From: Clostridiaceae bacterium
GTDB taxonomy: Bacteria; Bacillota_A; Clostridia; Clostridiales; Clostridiaceae
Direction of reading: 5' to 3'
Assembly (NCBI GenBank): GCA_029256485.1
Contig: JAQSXU010000024.1
Span: 1 to 41,198 of the forward strand
DNA: 41,198 nt
Shown here: positions 1 through 8,332 of the stretch, one piece after another
How positions within the stretch are numbered: the stretch's first letter is position 1
How the letters are laid out: every line of letters starts with the position of its first letter
The notes under the pieces: model-generated
What the model was told of the DNA's origin: nothing
Database searches by the model: none
Seen by the model: only the letters and a program-made list of their open reading frames with translations
Program-made: the position numbers and the translations under genes

Positions 1-1
1 G

Positions 2-1000
2 TATCCAAAGGAAGCCTTTGAAGCCATGATGAACTTAGTTGATTCTCATGATACTCAAAGAGCAATATCAGCCTTTGACGGAATTGAGAAAAATGATACT
101 ACAGGAAGAGCTATTGCCAGCGAACCAACAGCACAGGCTTTAGCTAAAATGAAATTAATACCTCTTATTCAAATGACATATCCTGGTGCACCAACTATTT
201 ATTACGGCGATGAAATGGGTATGCCAGGTGCTGATGATCCTGATACAAGAAGAGGAACTTACTGGGGCAAGGGAAATAAAGATTTAGTTGAATGGTATGC
301 TGAGCTTGCGAACATAAGGGATTCCTATTCAGTATTAAGAACTGGAGACATTGCACCTATTACTATAACTGACAGCAATAAGGATGATGTTATGGCTTAT
401 GTTAGAAGTAATGACACTGACAAGGCAGTAATTGCTGTAAACAGAAAAACTTCAGATGTTTCTTCTCTGCAGCTTGATGTTAAGTCAGTTCCAGATGGAA
501 CAGTATTAACCAATGCTTTAAATGTAAATGAAAAATATACTGTTGCCTATGGAAAGATTACAGTAAGTGTTCCAGAGCAGTCAGGTATAATACTTGTGAC
601 AAACTATAAGAAAGTAAATGTTAAGTATCCTGCTTTAAGAGACGCCTATGATCCAGATTATTTAGTTAAGGATAAAGTAAGAGTTACAGGCGTTACGGTT
701 ACAGGCAATGGGAAAGACATGATAGTTAACGAAAGTATATATTTAAAAGCAGTGGTAACTCCAGACAATGCCACACTTAAGGATGTTCAATGGACTTCCA
801 GCAATCCAGATGCTGCTGTGGTGAATGATAAGGGAGTTGTAAAGGCTGTGGCAGCTGGAGAAACAGTAATAACAGCCACTACCAAAGATGGATCATTTAA
901 AGGAACTTACACTATAAATGTATCTCCATCACCAAAACATCTGCAGCAAAGCAGCTACAATCTGCTTGAAATTATATCAGCAGCTTTTCAGAGAAATTAA
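2..1000 (+). CDS. GH13 alpha-amylase/pullulanase-type glycosidase, C-terminal part (5' cut by window)
   Basis: The reading frame is open from base 2, so the gene begins upstream of the window and only its last 332 residues are visible. They start in the final part of a GH13 (beta/alpha)8 barrel: the motif NLVDSHDT is conserved region IV with the transition-state-stabilising His-Asp pair, and PGAPTIYYGDEMGM is the usual end of the barrel. An all-beta C domain follows (about residues 100-210), then a bacterial Ig-like Big_2 domain (about 220-310, with the typical WTSSNPDAAVV and GVVKAVAAGETVIT strands). The protein probably degrades starch or pullulan outside the cell. The last 25 or so residues do not look like a further domain, whereas related clostridial enzymes often carry more modules, so a frameshifted or shortened tail is possible. 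A terminator follows 4 bp after the stop. Confidence 0.9.
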   Translation, partial: YPKEAFEAMMNLVDSHDTQRAISAFDGIEKNDTTGRAIASEPTAQALAKMKLIPLIQMTYPGAPTIYYGDEMGMPGADDPDTRRGTYWGKGNKDLVEWYAELANIRDSYSVLRTGDIAPITITDSNKDDVMAYVRSNDTDKAVIAVNRKTSDVSSLQLDVKSVPDGTVLTNALNVNEKYTVAYGKITVSVPEQSGIILVTNYKKVNVKYPALRDAYDPDYLVKDKVRVTGVTVTGNGKDMIVNESIYLKAVVTPDNATLKDVQWTSSNPDAAVVNDKGVVKAVAAGETVITATTKDGSFKGTYTINVSPSPKHLQQSSYNLLEIISAAFQRN

Positions 1001-1004
1001 TAAC

Positions 1005-1034
1005 AAAAAGCGGGTCTTAAATGCCCCGCTTTTT
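1005..1034. terminator. Bidirectional intrinsic terminator
   Basis: A perfect 10-bp stem, AAAAAGCGGG (1005-1014) with CCCGCTTTTT (1025-1034), has A-runs and T-runs on the two sides. It can therefore end both the glycosidase (plus) and the small genes arriving on the minus strand at 1038. Confidence 0.85.
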
Positions 1035-1037
1035 CAA

Positions 1038-1190
1038 TTAACCATTCTCCACTTCATATGAAACTTTATTCATCTTCTGGCAGTCTGCTGAACTAAAATC
1101 GGGAATTGGCCAGTTAATTTCATTTGAATGATATATTCCGTCATTGTGTTGATTTTTCTCTAAGTATTGATTTTCACTGCGTTTTTCCAT
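1038..1190 (-). CDS. Small ORF (50 aa), coupled to or frameshifted from the upstream 85-aa ORF
   Basis: Starting at the ATG at 1188-1190, this frame encodes 50 residues beginning MEKRSENQYLEK and ending YEVENG, with the stop at 1038-1040 right beside the terminator. It overlaps the end of the 85-aa ORF (1174-1431) by 17 bp in the +1 frame. It has no convincing Shine-Dalgarno of its own, so either it is translated by coupling or the two ORFs are halves of one roughly 130-aa protein broken by a single-base change. The composition (NEINWPIPDF) looks protein-like. I recognise no domain. Confidence 0.45.
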   Translation of the reverse strand: MEKRSENQYLEKNQHNDGIYHSNEINWPIPDFSSADCQKMNKVSYEVENG

Positions 1191-1431
1191 TAACATCTAC
1201 AAAATTTCTATCCTTTGGTATGTATAAACCCTGAAAGTTTCCGTTTCTTGGAGTGGCTTTACCTGGGTGAAGAACATACCATGAGGTGCCGAAGTTTCCG
1301 CCATCTGTAGCTCTGGCAGGGCCGTATACAAGCACATTTTCAGATGTAGAATTTGTAACCACAACCCCATTACTGCCTCTTGCCTTTTTTTCATCGTACT
1401 CTTTTTCAGTCATCACACCTTCATTAATCAT
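1174..1431 (-). CDS. Small hypothetical protein (85 aa) with SHOCT-like N-terminus
   Basis: The start at 1431 is set by an AGGAGGT ribosome binding site 6-7 bases upstream. Residues 4-17 (EGVMTEKEYDEKKA) resemble the short SHOCT motif (G-[IV]-[IL/M]-T-E-x-E-[FY]-x-x-K), often found at protein ends and linked to oligomerisation. The rest is rich in Gly, Asn and Thr and has no membrane segment or signal peptide. The reading frame runs into the 50-aa ORF at 1038-1190 in another frame. I do not recognise the family; the function is unknown. Confidence 0.6.
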   Translation of the reverse strand: MINEGVMTEKEYDEKKARGSNGVVVTNSTSENVLVYGPARATDGGNFGTSWYVLHPGKATPRNGNFQGLYIPKDRNFVDVNGKTQ

Positions 1432-1517
1432 GCTGTGACCTCCTTATTGAACTATTATTTTATATAAATAATTTCCCCATAATTCTACAAGAAATACTAT
1501 AATAACAAAAATTAAAC

Positions 1518-1546
1518 TTGTGTGTGAAAACGTACACTAGTATAAT
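1518..1546 (+). promoter_or_regulatory. Probable sigma-A promoter for the GpsA-like gene
   Basis: TTGTGT (1518-1523), a 17-bp spacer and a perfect TATAAT (1541-1546) lie about 125 bp before the start codon at 1670. The -10 is perfect and the -35 matches at the three key bases. Confidence 0.55.
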
Positions 1547-1669
1547 TATACATGGCCGAGGTTTTACAATTTAAGAGGCAGCTGAAAGGTATTAAAAATT
1601 TTAAAATAGTTATTAAGCAGTAATTGTATGAAAAATTAATTCGTCATATTTCAATGGGGAGGTAATATT

Positions 1670-2713
1670 ATGAGTATTATAACAGTTATTGGAGCTGGCC
1701 AGATGGCATCCGCTCTATCTTTTCCTGCAACTGAAAATAACAACAGGGTACGACTTGTTGGTACTCCTTTAGATAGAAACGTAATTGATACAGCAAAAGC
1801 TACAGGTTTCCATCCTACATTAAAGCGTCAACTGCCTAAAACAGGAATTGAGTACTATCAAATAGAAGATGTGGAAAAAGCATTACATGGAGCGGATGTG
1901 GTTCTTTGCGGAGTCAGCAGCTTTGGTGTTGACTGGTTTGCAGACAACATATTGCCTATTATACCTGAAAATATTCCAATCCTTTCAGTAACAAAAGGAA
2001 TGATTGATGAAGAAGACGGTAAAATGATTACTTATCCACACTATTTCCAGAGCAAGCTTCCTGCAGGCAAGAAACTTTCAATAAATGCCATAGGAGGTCC
2101 ATGTACCAGCTATGAGCTTGCTGATAAAGATAATTCAGCTGTTGCATTTTGCGGGGATGATATAAATATTCTTAGAATGCTTAAAAGCTTGTTTGAAACT
2201 TCATACTATCATGTAAGCCTGTCTACAGATGTAGTAGGTGTTGAATGTGCTGTTGCAATGAAAAATGCTTATGCTTTAGGTGTATCACTGTCTGTTGGTT
2301 TAGCCATTGGACCTGATGGTACCGGAAAAGAGCATTATAATTCACAGGCTGCACTTTTCGGACAAAGCGTAAAAGAAATGAAAAATATACTTAAGTTAGC
2401 AGGCGGCGGGGAAGAAAATGTTATTTATTCTGCCGGGGATCTTTATGTAACTATTTTTGGAGGACGTACTCGTAAAATAGGAACATTACTAGGACAGGGA
2501 TTTTCATTTGATCAGGCAATGGAAAAATTACAGGGAGTAACATTAGAATCAATAGTTATTGCTACTCGTACTGCACGCTGCATGCGCCGATTGGCAGAAA
2601 GAGGACTTGTTGATCTTGCTGATTTCCCACTGCTGATGCATGTAGATGATATTATAAATTCCGGTGCAGCAGTAGATATTCCATGGAAGGCTTTTGAAAC
2701 AGAAAAATTTTAA
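1670..2713 (+). CDS. NAD(P)-dependent glycerol-3-phosphate dehydrogenase family protein (GpsA-like paralogue)
   Basis: This 347-aa cytosolic protein has the GpsA fold. The N-terminal Rossmann strand VIGAGQMASAL (residues 6-16) carries GxGxxA in place of GxGxxG. SVTKGM follows the dinucleotide domain. The C-terminal helical domain contains the catalytic Lys198 in AMKNAYALG, GGEENVIYSAGDLYVT (counterpart of the GLGDL-T motif) and RTRKIGTLLGQG. The family interconverts dihydroxyacetone phosphate and sn-glycerol-3-phosphate for phospholipid synthesis. The nucleotide-binding loop and residues around 80-100 differ from housekeeping GpsA, so a different substrate or a dedicated paralogue is possible. 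The start is fixed by GGGGAGG eight bases upstream. It appears monocistronic, with a promoter at 1518-1546 and a terminator at 2817. Confidence 0.8.
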   Translation: MSIITVIGAGQMASALSFPATENNNRVRLVGTPLDRNVIDTAKATGFHPTLKRQLPKTGIEYYQIEDVEKALHGADVVLCGVSSFGVDWFADNILPIIPENIPILSVTKGMIDEEDGKMITYPHYFQSKLPAGKKLSINAIGGPCTSYELADKDNSAVAFCGDDINILRMLKSLFETSYYHVSLSTDVVGVECAVAMKNAYALGVSLSVGLAIGPDGTGKEHYNSQAALFGQSVKEMKNILKLAGGGEENVIYSAGDLYVTIFGGRTRKIGTLLGQGFSFDQAMEKLQGVTLESIVIATRTARCMRRLAERGLVDLADFPLLMHVDDIINSGAAVDIPWKAFETEKF

Positions 2714-2816
2714 TATAAAAAATTGCTTAAATTAAAAAGGAATTAGGTTACCTCTATAGCTGTTAAAACACCTTGGTAAAATCGTTTTGAATTACAAATC
2801 TATTTTAAAAATTATC

Positions 2817-2864
2817 ACTGAATGTAATCAAATTTAATTTGGTTGCATTCAGTTTATTTTTTGC
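2817..2864 (+). terminator. Intrinsic terminator after the GpsA-like gene
   Basis: ACTGAATGTAATCAAA (2817-2832) pairs with TTTGGTTGCATTCAGT (2837-2852) through 16 positions including two G-U pairs. TTATTTTTTG follows. Confidence 0.85.
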
Positions 2865-2889
2865 AAAACTTTGGAAGCCATGGTATCAT
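2861..2889 (+). promoter_or_regulatory. Possible promoter for the thioesterase gene
   Basis: TTGCAA (2861-2866), 17 bp, TATCAT (2884-2889). The -35 begins at the end of the preceding terminator. Both hexamers are imperfect. Confidence 0.35.
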
Positions 2890-2975
2890 AAAATGTATAA
2901 TTCTTGAGCAGATAAGCAGACTTGTTATAGATATGCAGTTAAGCAAAAAAATGAAATAGAAGGAAAGTGAGAATT

Positions 2976-3392
2976 ATGATATCGAACACAAAAATTACAG
3001 TGAGATATGCTGAGACAGATAAAATGGGCATTGCTCATCATTCAAATTATGCCATTTGGTATGAAGCAGCACGTACAGATCTTATAAAGAAAATTGGAAT
3101 CACATATACTGAAATGGAAAACATAGGCGTGGCAGTTCCGCTAGTAGAGCTTCAGTGCAAATATATAAATGCAGCCTATTACGAAGATGAATTGACCATA
3201 GAAGCAAAGCTGGCCAAGATATCTCCAGTGAGGCTGGAATTTGAATATAAGGTTTATAAAGAAGGCAGTGAAAAGCCAATAAATACAGGCAGAACAGTGC
3301 ATGCTATGGTGAACAAAGAATTCAGACCTGTAAATGTAAAGAAAAACTTTCCTGATTTATATAAAATGCTGGAATCAGCAGTGGAGGTGTAA
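2976..3392 (+). CDS. Acyl-CoA thioesterase, YbgC/FadM (4HBT hotdog) family
   Basis: This 138-aa single hotdog-fold protein hydrolyses acyl-CoA thioesters in the cytoplasm; substrate length cannot be told. The signature YAETDKMGIAHHSNYAIWYE (residues 9-28) matches the YbgC pattern YxDTDxxGxVxHxxYxxWxE, including the Asp and following His-rich turn of the active site. I chose the ATG at 2976 over the in-frame GTG at 2967 because AAGGAAAG sits at the right distance from the ATG and overlaps the GTG. A terminator begins 12 bp after the stop. Confidence 0.85.
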   Translation: MISNTKITVRYAETDKMGIAHHSNYAIWYEAARTDLIKKIGITYTEMENIGVAVPLVELQCKYINAAYYEDELTIEAKLAKISPVRLEFEYKVYKEGSEKPINTGRTVHAMVNKEFRPVNVKKNFPDLYKMLESAVEV

Positions 3393-3404
3393 ACTTTTAA
3401 AGGT

Positions 3405-3438
3405 AAGCTGTGAAATTATTGAGTTCACAGCTTATTTT
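3405..3438 (+). terminator. Intrinsic terminator after the thioesterase gene
   Basis: The 10-bp perfect stem AAGCTGTGAA (3405-3414) / TTCACAGCTT (3424-3433) is followed by ATTTTAAT. The same stem core recurs at 8173-8210. Confidence 0.8.
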
Positions 3439-3453
3439 AATATGGATAAAATA

Positions 3454-4881
3454 TTATCTCTTTTTATCCTTTGGGTTTAAAAAACCAGGCCTTTTTTTAT
3501 TTGTAAAAACATTACTTGCAATAAAATTTTTAAAATCCTTAAAATTAAAGGGAGCAAGAGGGGCAGTGTATGGTATTCCAAAGCTTGAAACAGATGTCAT
3601 TTTTATTATTATAATAGTCAGTCCCATAATAAATCCATATAATCCAAATATTGCTGAAAGAAAAATCATAAGGAATTTTAATAGCCTTATAGGATTCATA
3701 ACTGTATAATCACCAACAACAAAAGAAGCCATAGAAGATAAAGCTACGATTATTACCATAAGTGGGCTCACAAGACCTGCAAAAACTGCCGCCTGCCCAA
3801 TAACAATGGTTCCAACTATACTTATAGAAGAACCTATCTGCTGTGGAAGTCTTAAGTTTGCTTCTCTTAACAGTTCCATTATAACTTCCATGGCTGTAGC
3901 TTCAGTAACAGCATTTACTGGAACTTGTACTCTTGAAGCTGCAAGAGCTAGGATGTATTGTGCCGGCAGAATTTCAGGATGAAAAGCAACAATTACAACA
4001 TATAAAGAAGATAGTGTTAAAGATATAATTAAAGCGGAGAATCTTAAAAGTTTCAGAAATTTTCCCACATAGTTATTATTATAATGGTCGTCTCCAGCAT
4101 CTAAAAATCCAATAAAATTTTTTGGTGCTATTAAGGCTAAATTACTACCATCCACCAGGATGCAGATTTTTCCTTCTAATATACTTGCACATGCTGAATC
4201 AGACCTTTCACTGATACCTACCTGAGGAAATAAGTAGGCATTTTTATTTGACAGCCATTTTAGTATATATCCTGATTCTAAAACACCGTCAATATTTATT
4301 TCATCCAGCTTTTTTTTAATATCTGAAACATATTTTGAATTTGCAACATCTTCTAAATAAATTAGCACAACGGATGTTTTGGTTCGTATCCCAACGGTAT
4401 GATAATCTAATTTTAAAGATGAATCCTTTATTCTATGACGTATCAATGATAAATTTGAATCTAAGTTCTCATTAAAAGCATCTCTTGGGGATTTAATTGA
4501 TGTCTCTACTTCTGGTGACTGAATATTTCTTTTGGCCACCTGCCCTGTATTGGCTACTATGTACTGACTGCCGCTGGATATAATAATTACTGATTTTCCC
4601 TCAACAATATAGTCAGTTATTTTATTTTCATCTTTTTCAGAAAAAACATCATCAATATAAATAATTGAGTTTATAATTAAATCAACAGTGACAGCTTGCT
4701 GCCCGTTATACTGCAGCAGGGGTTTTATTATATTTTCTGATAAGCTATCCCTATTTGTAATATGCGGAATATACAATATATAGATTTGTGTATCTTTAAT
4801 AACTAATTTTCTTACCAGCATTCCTGTAATATTATTCTTAATTTCTTCTACTTTGCTTATATAATTACCTTCTCCTAGCAT
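3454..4881 (-). CDS. Spore germinant receptor subunit A (GerA/GerKA family)
   Basis: This 475-aa protein is the A subunit of a nutrient germinant receptor in the spore inner membrane. The N-terminal cytosolic half shows family motifs in order: SPEVETSIKSPRDAFNE, a SLIRHRIKDSSL helix, LESGYILKWL, FPQVGISERSD and GKICILVDGSNLALI. The C-terminal half has about five hydrophobic segments and a basic tail (KKRPGFLNPKDKKR). Length is normal for GerAA/GerKA. The start has AGAGGAAGGA upstream. It is the third gene of a B-C-A operon, 12 bp after the GerC gene. The germinant cannot be told from sequence. Confidence 0.92.
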   Translation of the reverse strand: MLGEGNYISKVEEIKNNITGMLVRKLVIKDTQIYILYIPHITNRDSLSENIIKPLLQYNGQQAVTVDLIINSIIYIDDVFSEKDENKITDYIVEGKSVIIISSGSQYIVANTGQVAKRNIQSPEVETSIKSPRDAFNENLDSNLSLIRHRIKDSSLKLDYHTVGIRTKTSVVLIYLEDVANSKYVSDIKKKLDEINIDGVLESGYILKWLSNKNAYLFPQVGISERSDSACASILEGKICILVDGSNLALIAPKNFIGFLDAGDDHYNNNYVGKFLKLLRFSALIISLTLSSLYVVIVAFHPEILPAQYILALAASRVQVPVNAVTEATAMEVIMELLREANLRLPQQIGSSISIVGTIVIGQAAVFAGLVSPLMVIIVALSSMASFVVGDYTVMNPIRLLKFLMIFLSAIFGLYGFIMGLTIIIIKMTSVSSFGIPYTAPLAPFNFKDFKNFIASNVFTNKKRPGFLNPKDKKR

Positions 4882-4893
4882 ACTATCCTTCCT

Positions 4894-6036
4894 CTAATGC
4901 GGCTTTTTAGCATTAAGATCTAGCAAATTTGTGTTTAAAATGGTGGTTTTTACATTTACATGGAGAATTGCATTTGGGTACTCATCTTTCCATTTTATAT
5001 TCCTATATTCCATTGGATTTTCTGCTTTAAAATATCTTCCCAAACCAAATACATCACATTTAAATTCATTCTGTGAACGACTCACTGCAGAAATTATATC
5101 TTCCTTAATTTTGCTTGAAATTATATCTTCTATTTTTTTTATATCATCATTGCTTACTGGTTTAATATTATATACATACTGTAATTGTGAATTTAACTTT
5201 AAATCTATATATATATTAATCTTTTTATTTTCATAACTGGTTCTTATTTTTCTCTTTCCAAGAGTTGTTTTAGTTGAAACCAAAACTTTTTCATCACTTG
5301 GATTTGGAATAGTGCTCATGGTAGTAGGCTGTTTTGATAATACAAATAGAAAGCCATTACTTTCTTCAGGTTTAACTATACCCGCTAATTTAGAATCCTT
5401 CATAGCTGCAAGCCCTAAATATTTAATAGTATTATTTTCTCGAGTAACATATGGAAGTAAATATCCTATACTTTTAAACTCTATATCTGATTTTACCTCC
5501 TGAGTTGTTTTGTACAAAGCTAATCCATTATCATCTAAATATCTAATTGTATCTTCTATTCCATATCCTGTACATATATCATTTTCAACCATACCTTTAA
5601 ATAGTTCCTTTGAGGACTCTTTACTTACCGTCAAAAGAACAGAATTTCTAAAGGTTTGAATATAATAAGTTCTGTTTATATAGGATTCTATACCTATTTT
5701 TTCAGCATATTTCTTGCTAAAGGTCATTACCCTCAATGCTCCTGTAAAATCTTGAAAAGGAAGCTTATTATCCAGTTCTGCTCTTGATTTTTCAAAATTT
5801 TCACCTAATGATTCAAGATAATATACATCTGTTATTTGGGTCATACCCCTACCACCTGATGAAGTATTAGACAGGAGTTTTGCCATCTCAACTGCATACT
5901 GAACGTTGCCATCTACATCATCTATTCCTACTGAAAGATTAATACTTCTTTTATTTACATCCATATAGTCCCAGCAGCCTGTCAAAAGTAAAGGTAATAT
6001 TAATGTACAGATTGCCTTATTATACCTGCTTATCAT
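4894..6036 (-). CDS. Spore germination lipoprotein (GerC family)
   Basis: This 380-aa lipoprotein is the C subunit of the germinant receptor. A signal peptide ends in the lipobox LLTGC with the lipidated Cys21, followed by the family hallmark CWD-(x)n-NKR. The mature part has the three-domain GerC layout seen in the conserved stretches LSVGIDDVDGN, YYLESLGENFEKSR and KKYAEKIGIESYINR. The start at 6036 lies within the end of the permease gene (17-bp overlap), so the two are translationally coupled. The GerA subunit gene follows after 12 bp. Confidence 0.9.
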   Translation of the reverse strand: MISRYNKAICTLILPLLLTGCWDYMDVNKRSINLSVGIDDVDGNVQYAVEMAKLLSNTSSGGRGMTQITDVYYLESLGENFEKSRAELDNKLPFQDFTGALRVMTFSKKYAEKIGIESYINRTYYIQTFRNSVLLTVSKESSKELFKGMVENDICTGYGIEDTIRYLDDNGLALYKTTQEVKSDIEFKSIGYLLPYVTRENNTIKYLGLAAMKDSKLAGIVKPEESNGFLFVLSKQPTTMSTIPNPSDEKVLVSTKTTLGKRKIRTSYENKKINIYIDLKLNSQLQYVYNIKPVSNDDIKKIEDIISSKIKEDIISAVSRSQNEFKCDVFGLGRYFKAENPMEYRNIKWKDEYPNAILHVNVKTTILNTNLLDLNAKKPH

Positions 6037-7111
6037 ACTTTTTCACCTTCGTAATTATAAATAAAATAATAGGTATTACCATAAACACTAAGATTCCCAC
6101 ATAAGAATTATATTTAATAATTGATTCTACCTGATCCTTTGTCTTTGGAAGTTGAGATACTATAAACCCTATTAAGATTACAGCAATTACAATATAAACA
6201 TATTTAATATTTTTAATTATTTTCCTTGTAAAAGTAATTGTTCCATATCCCCATAGGCATACAGCACAGAACACATTCATAGTCCAATAAATTATATAAA
6301 TACCATCAAGTCTTCTCAGAAATTCAAGACTATAAATATCAACTCCTCTTACAACACTAAATAAAGCTGCCTTTGAATATACTATTGCATCTGCTCCAAT
6401 TACTGATATGGTGGTCTCTGCTATGTAAATATATAAAATTCCTATAAAACCTGCCATCAGTATTGTATATTTAAATATGTTTTTATTGTTTGTTCTATTA
6501 ATTGGCAGAACAAACAAAATTTCTATTCCTAGAAAAGGAAGAATAAAGTTTAATATTGACTTTAAATAGGTCATTAAGTCTCCCGTAACAAATAAGGGCC
6601 GTATATTTACTAATTTTCCTTTGGTCATTAAAAGCGAATTAATAAACAAAAATCCCAGAATATTTAATAGCCCATATATTTCGCATACTCTTGCAATAAC
6701 ATTAATTCCCTTCATTAAGGCATAAAATATTACTATATAAAATAACATACATATATACAATACAGATGCTTTATAAAGGATACACAGTCTGATAGTTTCA
6801 CCATATATCCTTGTAATCATGCTGAAGTATGTAAAAAAGTATATTGTGCATATAATTAAAAATACATATGTTATTAATTTACCAACTAATTTCTGCCCAT
6901 ATTCATAAAGTGTTTTACCTTCATATAAATATTGAAGATATGTAATAATATATGTCATTACCATAAGTATAATTGTTGAGATAATTAAAGGAAACCAACA
7001 ACCTGTACCAGCACTTTCTGCTGCATCCTTAGGTAAATTTATAACACCATACCCAACAATTATGCAATATAATATAAAGGAAATTTGCCTGTTAGTAACA
7101 AAATTATTCAT
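6020..7111 (-). CDS. Spore germination permease subunit B (GerB family, APC-like)
   Basis: This 363-aa polytopic membrane protein of the endospore-germination family (APC superfamily fold, about 10 hydrophobic helices) forms the B subunit that binds the germinant. The N-terminus MNNFVTNRQISFILYCIIVG and the GVINLPKDAAESAGTGCW loop are typical, as is ILPFLGIEILFVLPIN near helix 6. AGGGAG precedes the ATG by nine bases. It is the first gene of the operon. No clear sigma-G promoter is visible in 7112-7230, although forespore sigma-G would be expected. Confidence 0.9.
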   Translation of the reverse strand: MNNFVTNRQISFILYCIIVGYGVINLPKDAAESAGTGCWFPLIISTIILMVMTYIITYLQYLYEGKTLYEYGQKLVGKLITYVFLIICTIYFFTYFSMITRIYGETIRLCILYKASVLYICMLFYIVIFYALMKGINVIARVCEIYGLLNILGFLFINSLLMTKGKLVNIRPLFVTGDLMTYLKSILNFILPFLGIEILFVLPINRTNNKNIFKYTILMAGFIGILYIYIAETTISVIGADAIVYSKAALFSVVRGVDIYSLEFLRRLDGIYIIYWTMNVFCAVCLWGYGTITFTRKIIKNIKYVYIVIAVILIGFIVSQLPKTKDQVESIIKYNSYVGILVFMVIPIILFIITKVKKYDKQV

Positions 7112-7231
7112 AACATTTTCTCCCTATCAAAATATATACTGTTAATAGCATATGTATTTATTTATAAAGAATACAAAAGATTTGCCTTTAGGAAGTCTCC
7201 AGTCTTAAAATCACAAAGAAAGGAAGTGTGT

Positions 7232-7262
7232 TTAAGTGAGAGTTATACATTCTCTCACTTAA
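7232..7262 (+). other. 11-bp perfect hairpin between a Shine-Dalgarno and the esterase start
   Basis: TTAAGTGAGAG (7232-7242) pairs perfectly with CTCTCACTTAA (7252-7262) around a 9-nt loop. AAAGGAAG (7219-7226) lies before it and the ATG (7271) eight bases after it. There is no T-run, so it is not a terminator on this strand. Folding would bring the ribosome site to within about 13 nt of the ATG. An operator is the alternative. Confidence 0.55.
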
Positions 7263-7270
7263 GATAAATT

Positions 7271-8173
7271 ATGTTAATTAAAAAAATTCAACTTTGGGAA
7301 CATAATGAAAATGTAAATTTATTTACTTATATTTTAGATAATTCAAAGGAATTTAAAGCTGATAAAAAAAGACCTGCAGTAATCATCTGTCCAGGCGGCG
7401 GCTACCTTGGAACTTCAGACAGAGAAGCTGAGCCTGTGGCCATGAGATTTGCAGCAAAAGGTTATCATACATTTGTACTTAGATACAGCACATATTATAC
7501 TGAATGGATAAGTGACTTTAATAACCCTCCAAAGGGAAATGAGAAATCAGCATTTCCAGCCCCGCTGTTTGATTTAGGTAAAGCTATGATGGTTATAAAA
7601 GAAAATGCAGATAAGTGGTATGTTGATAGTGATAAAATTTCTTTATGCGGCTTTTCAGCAGGAGCCCATTTAGCCGCAGCTATGGGAGTTCACTGGCATG
7701 ATGATTTATTAAAGAAAAAATTCAGGGCGAATAGTGAATTTTTTAAACCTAATGCGCTTATTCTTGGATATCCATTATTGGATTTTAATGTTATGAAGGA
7801 AAAGTTATTAGAAAATCCAAATGAATTTCAGATGAGATATTTTGAGATTTCCAGTAAAGCAGTGTTTGGAAAAGCTGATCCTTCAGATAAAGAATTAGCA
7901 GAGCTTAGTCCTGTGAACTATGTAACTTCAAATACACCTCCGGCATTTATTTGGCATACAGCTAATGACAGCTTTGTATATGTGGAAAATTCATTAAAAT
8001 TTGCAGCACAACTGACTAAAAATAAAATACCATACGAACTGCACATTTTCGAAGACGGCCCCCATGGTCTGTCGCTATGTGATGAAACTACAGCAGGTGA
8101 TGAAAGCCAAATCAACTCGCACTGCGGTGCTTGGTTTGATTTAGCCATAGAATGGATGGAAAAATATATATAA
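7271..8173 (+). CDS. Alpha/beta-hydrolase esterase (acetyl-xylan esterase / BD-FAE-like)
   Basis: This 300-aa cytosolic alpha/beta-hydrolase has an oxyanion loop, CPGGGYLGTSDREAE (HGGG-like), nucleophile Ser129 in GFSAGAH, Asp233 (HTANDSFV) and His265 (EDGPHGL) as the catalytic triad. The pattern fits carbohydrate acetyl or feruloyl esterases and related Aes-type enzymes. The exact substrate is unknown. An in-frame TAA at 7265 leaves the ATG at 7271 as the first possible start, yet no Shine-Dalgarno lies directly before it. The nearest is AAAGGAAG at 7219-7226, separated by a hairpin. A terminator follows the stop immediately. Confidence 0.85.
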   Translation: MLIKKIQLWEHNENVNLFTYILDNSKEFKADKKRPAVIICPGGGYLGTSDREAEPVAMRFAAKGYHTFVLRYSTYYTEWISDFNNPPKGNEKSAFPAPLFDLGKAMMVIKENADKWYVDSDKISLCGFSAGAHLAAAMGVHWHDDLLKKKFRANSEFFKPNALILGYPLLDFNVMKEKLLENPNEFQMRYFEISSKAVFGKADPSDKELAELSPVNYVTSNTPPAFIWHTANDSFVYVENSLKFAAQLTKNKIPYELHIFEDGPHGLSLCDETTAGDESQINSHCGAWFDLAIEWMEKYI

Positions 8174-8210
8174 AAATAAGCTGTGAAATTTAATTCACAG
8201 CTTATTTTTC
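8173..8210 (+). terminator. Intrinsic terminator after the esterase gene
   Basis: A perfect 16-bp stem, AAAAATAAGCTGTGAA (8173-8188) with TTCACAGCTTATTTTT (8195-8210), has a 6-nt loop and ends in a T-run. Confidence 0.88.
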
Positions 8211-8298
8211 AACCTAAGGGGGCTTTAATAAAATTTTGTTATGTTTATATAATAACTTATAAATATGGAAATATTATTACAAAAATAATACATTTTAG

Positions 8299-8332
8299 TT
8301 AATAATCGGTTAACACAAAGCCCCATTATTAA
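8299..8332 (-). terminator. Possible weak terminator of the YitT gene
   Basis: TTAATAAT (8299-8306) and ATTATTAA (8325-8332) can pair, with GG/CC reinforcement inside. The stem overlaps the YitT stop codon. The T-run on the minus strand is poor. Confidence 0.35.

Noticed and set aside
4931..5503. Plus-strand ORFs inside the GerC gene
   Set aside because: Shadows of the minus-strand gene, without ribosome sites.
7112..7230. Sigma-G promoter of the germination operon
   Set aside because: A GTATTCT that could serve as -35 exists on the minus strand, but no CATnMTA-like -10 is at proper distance.
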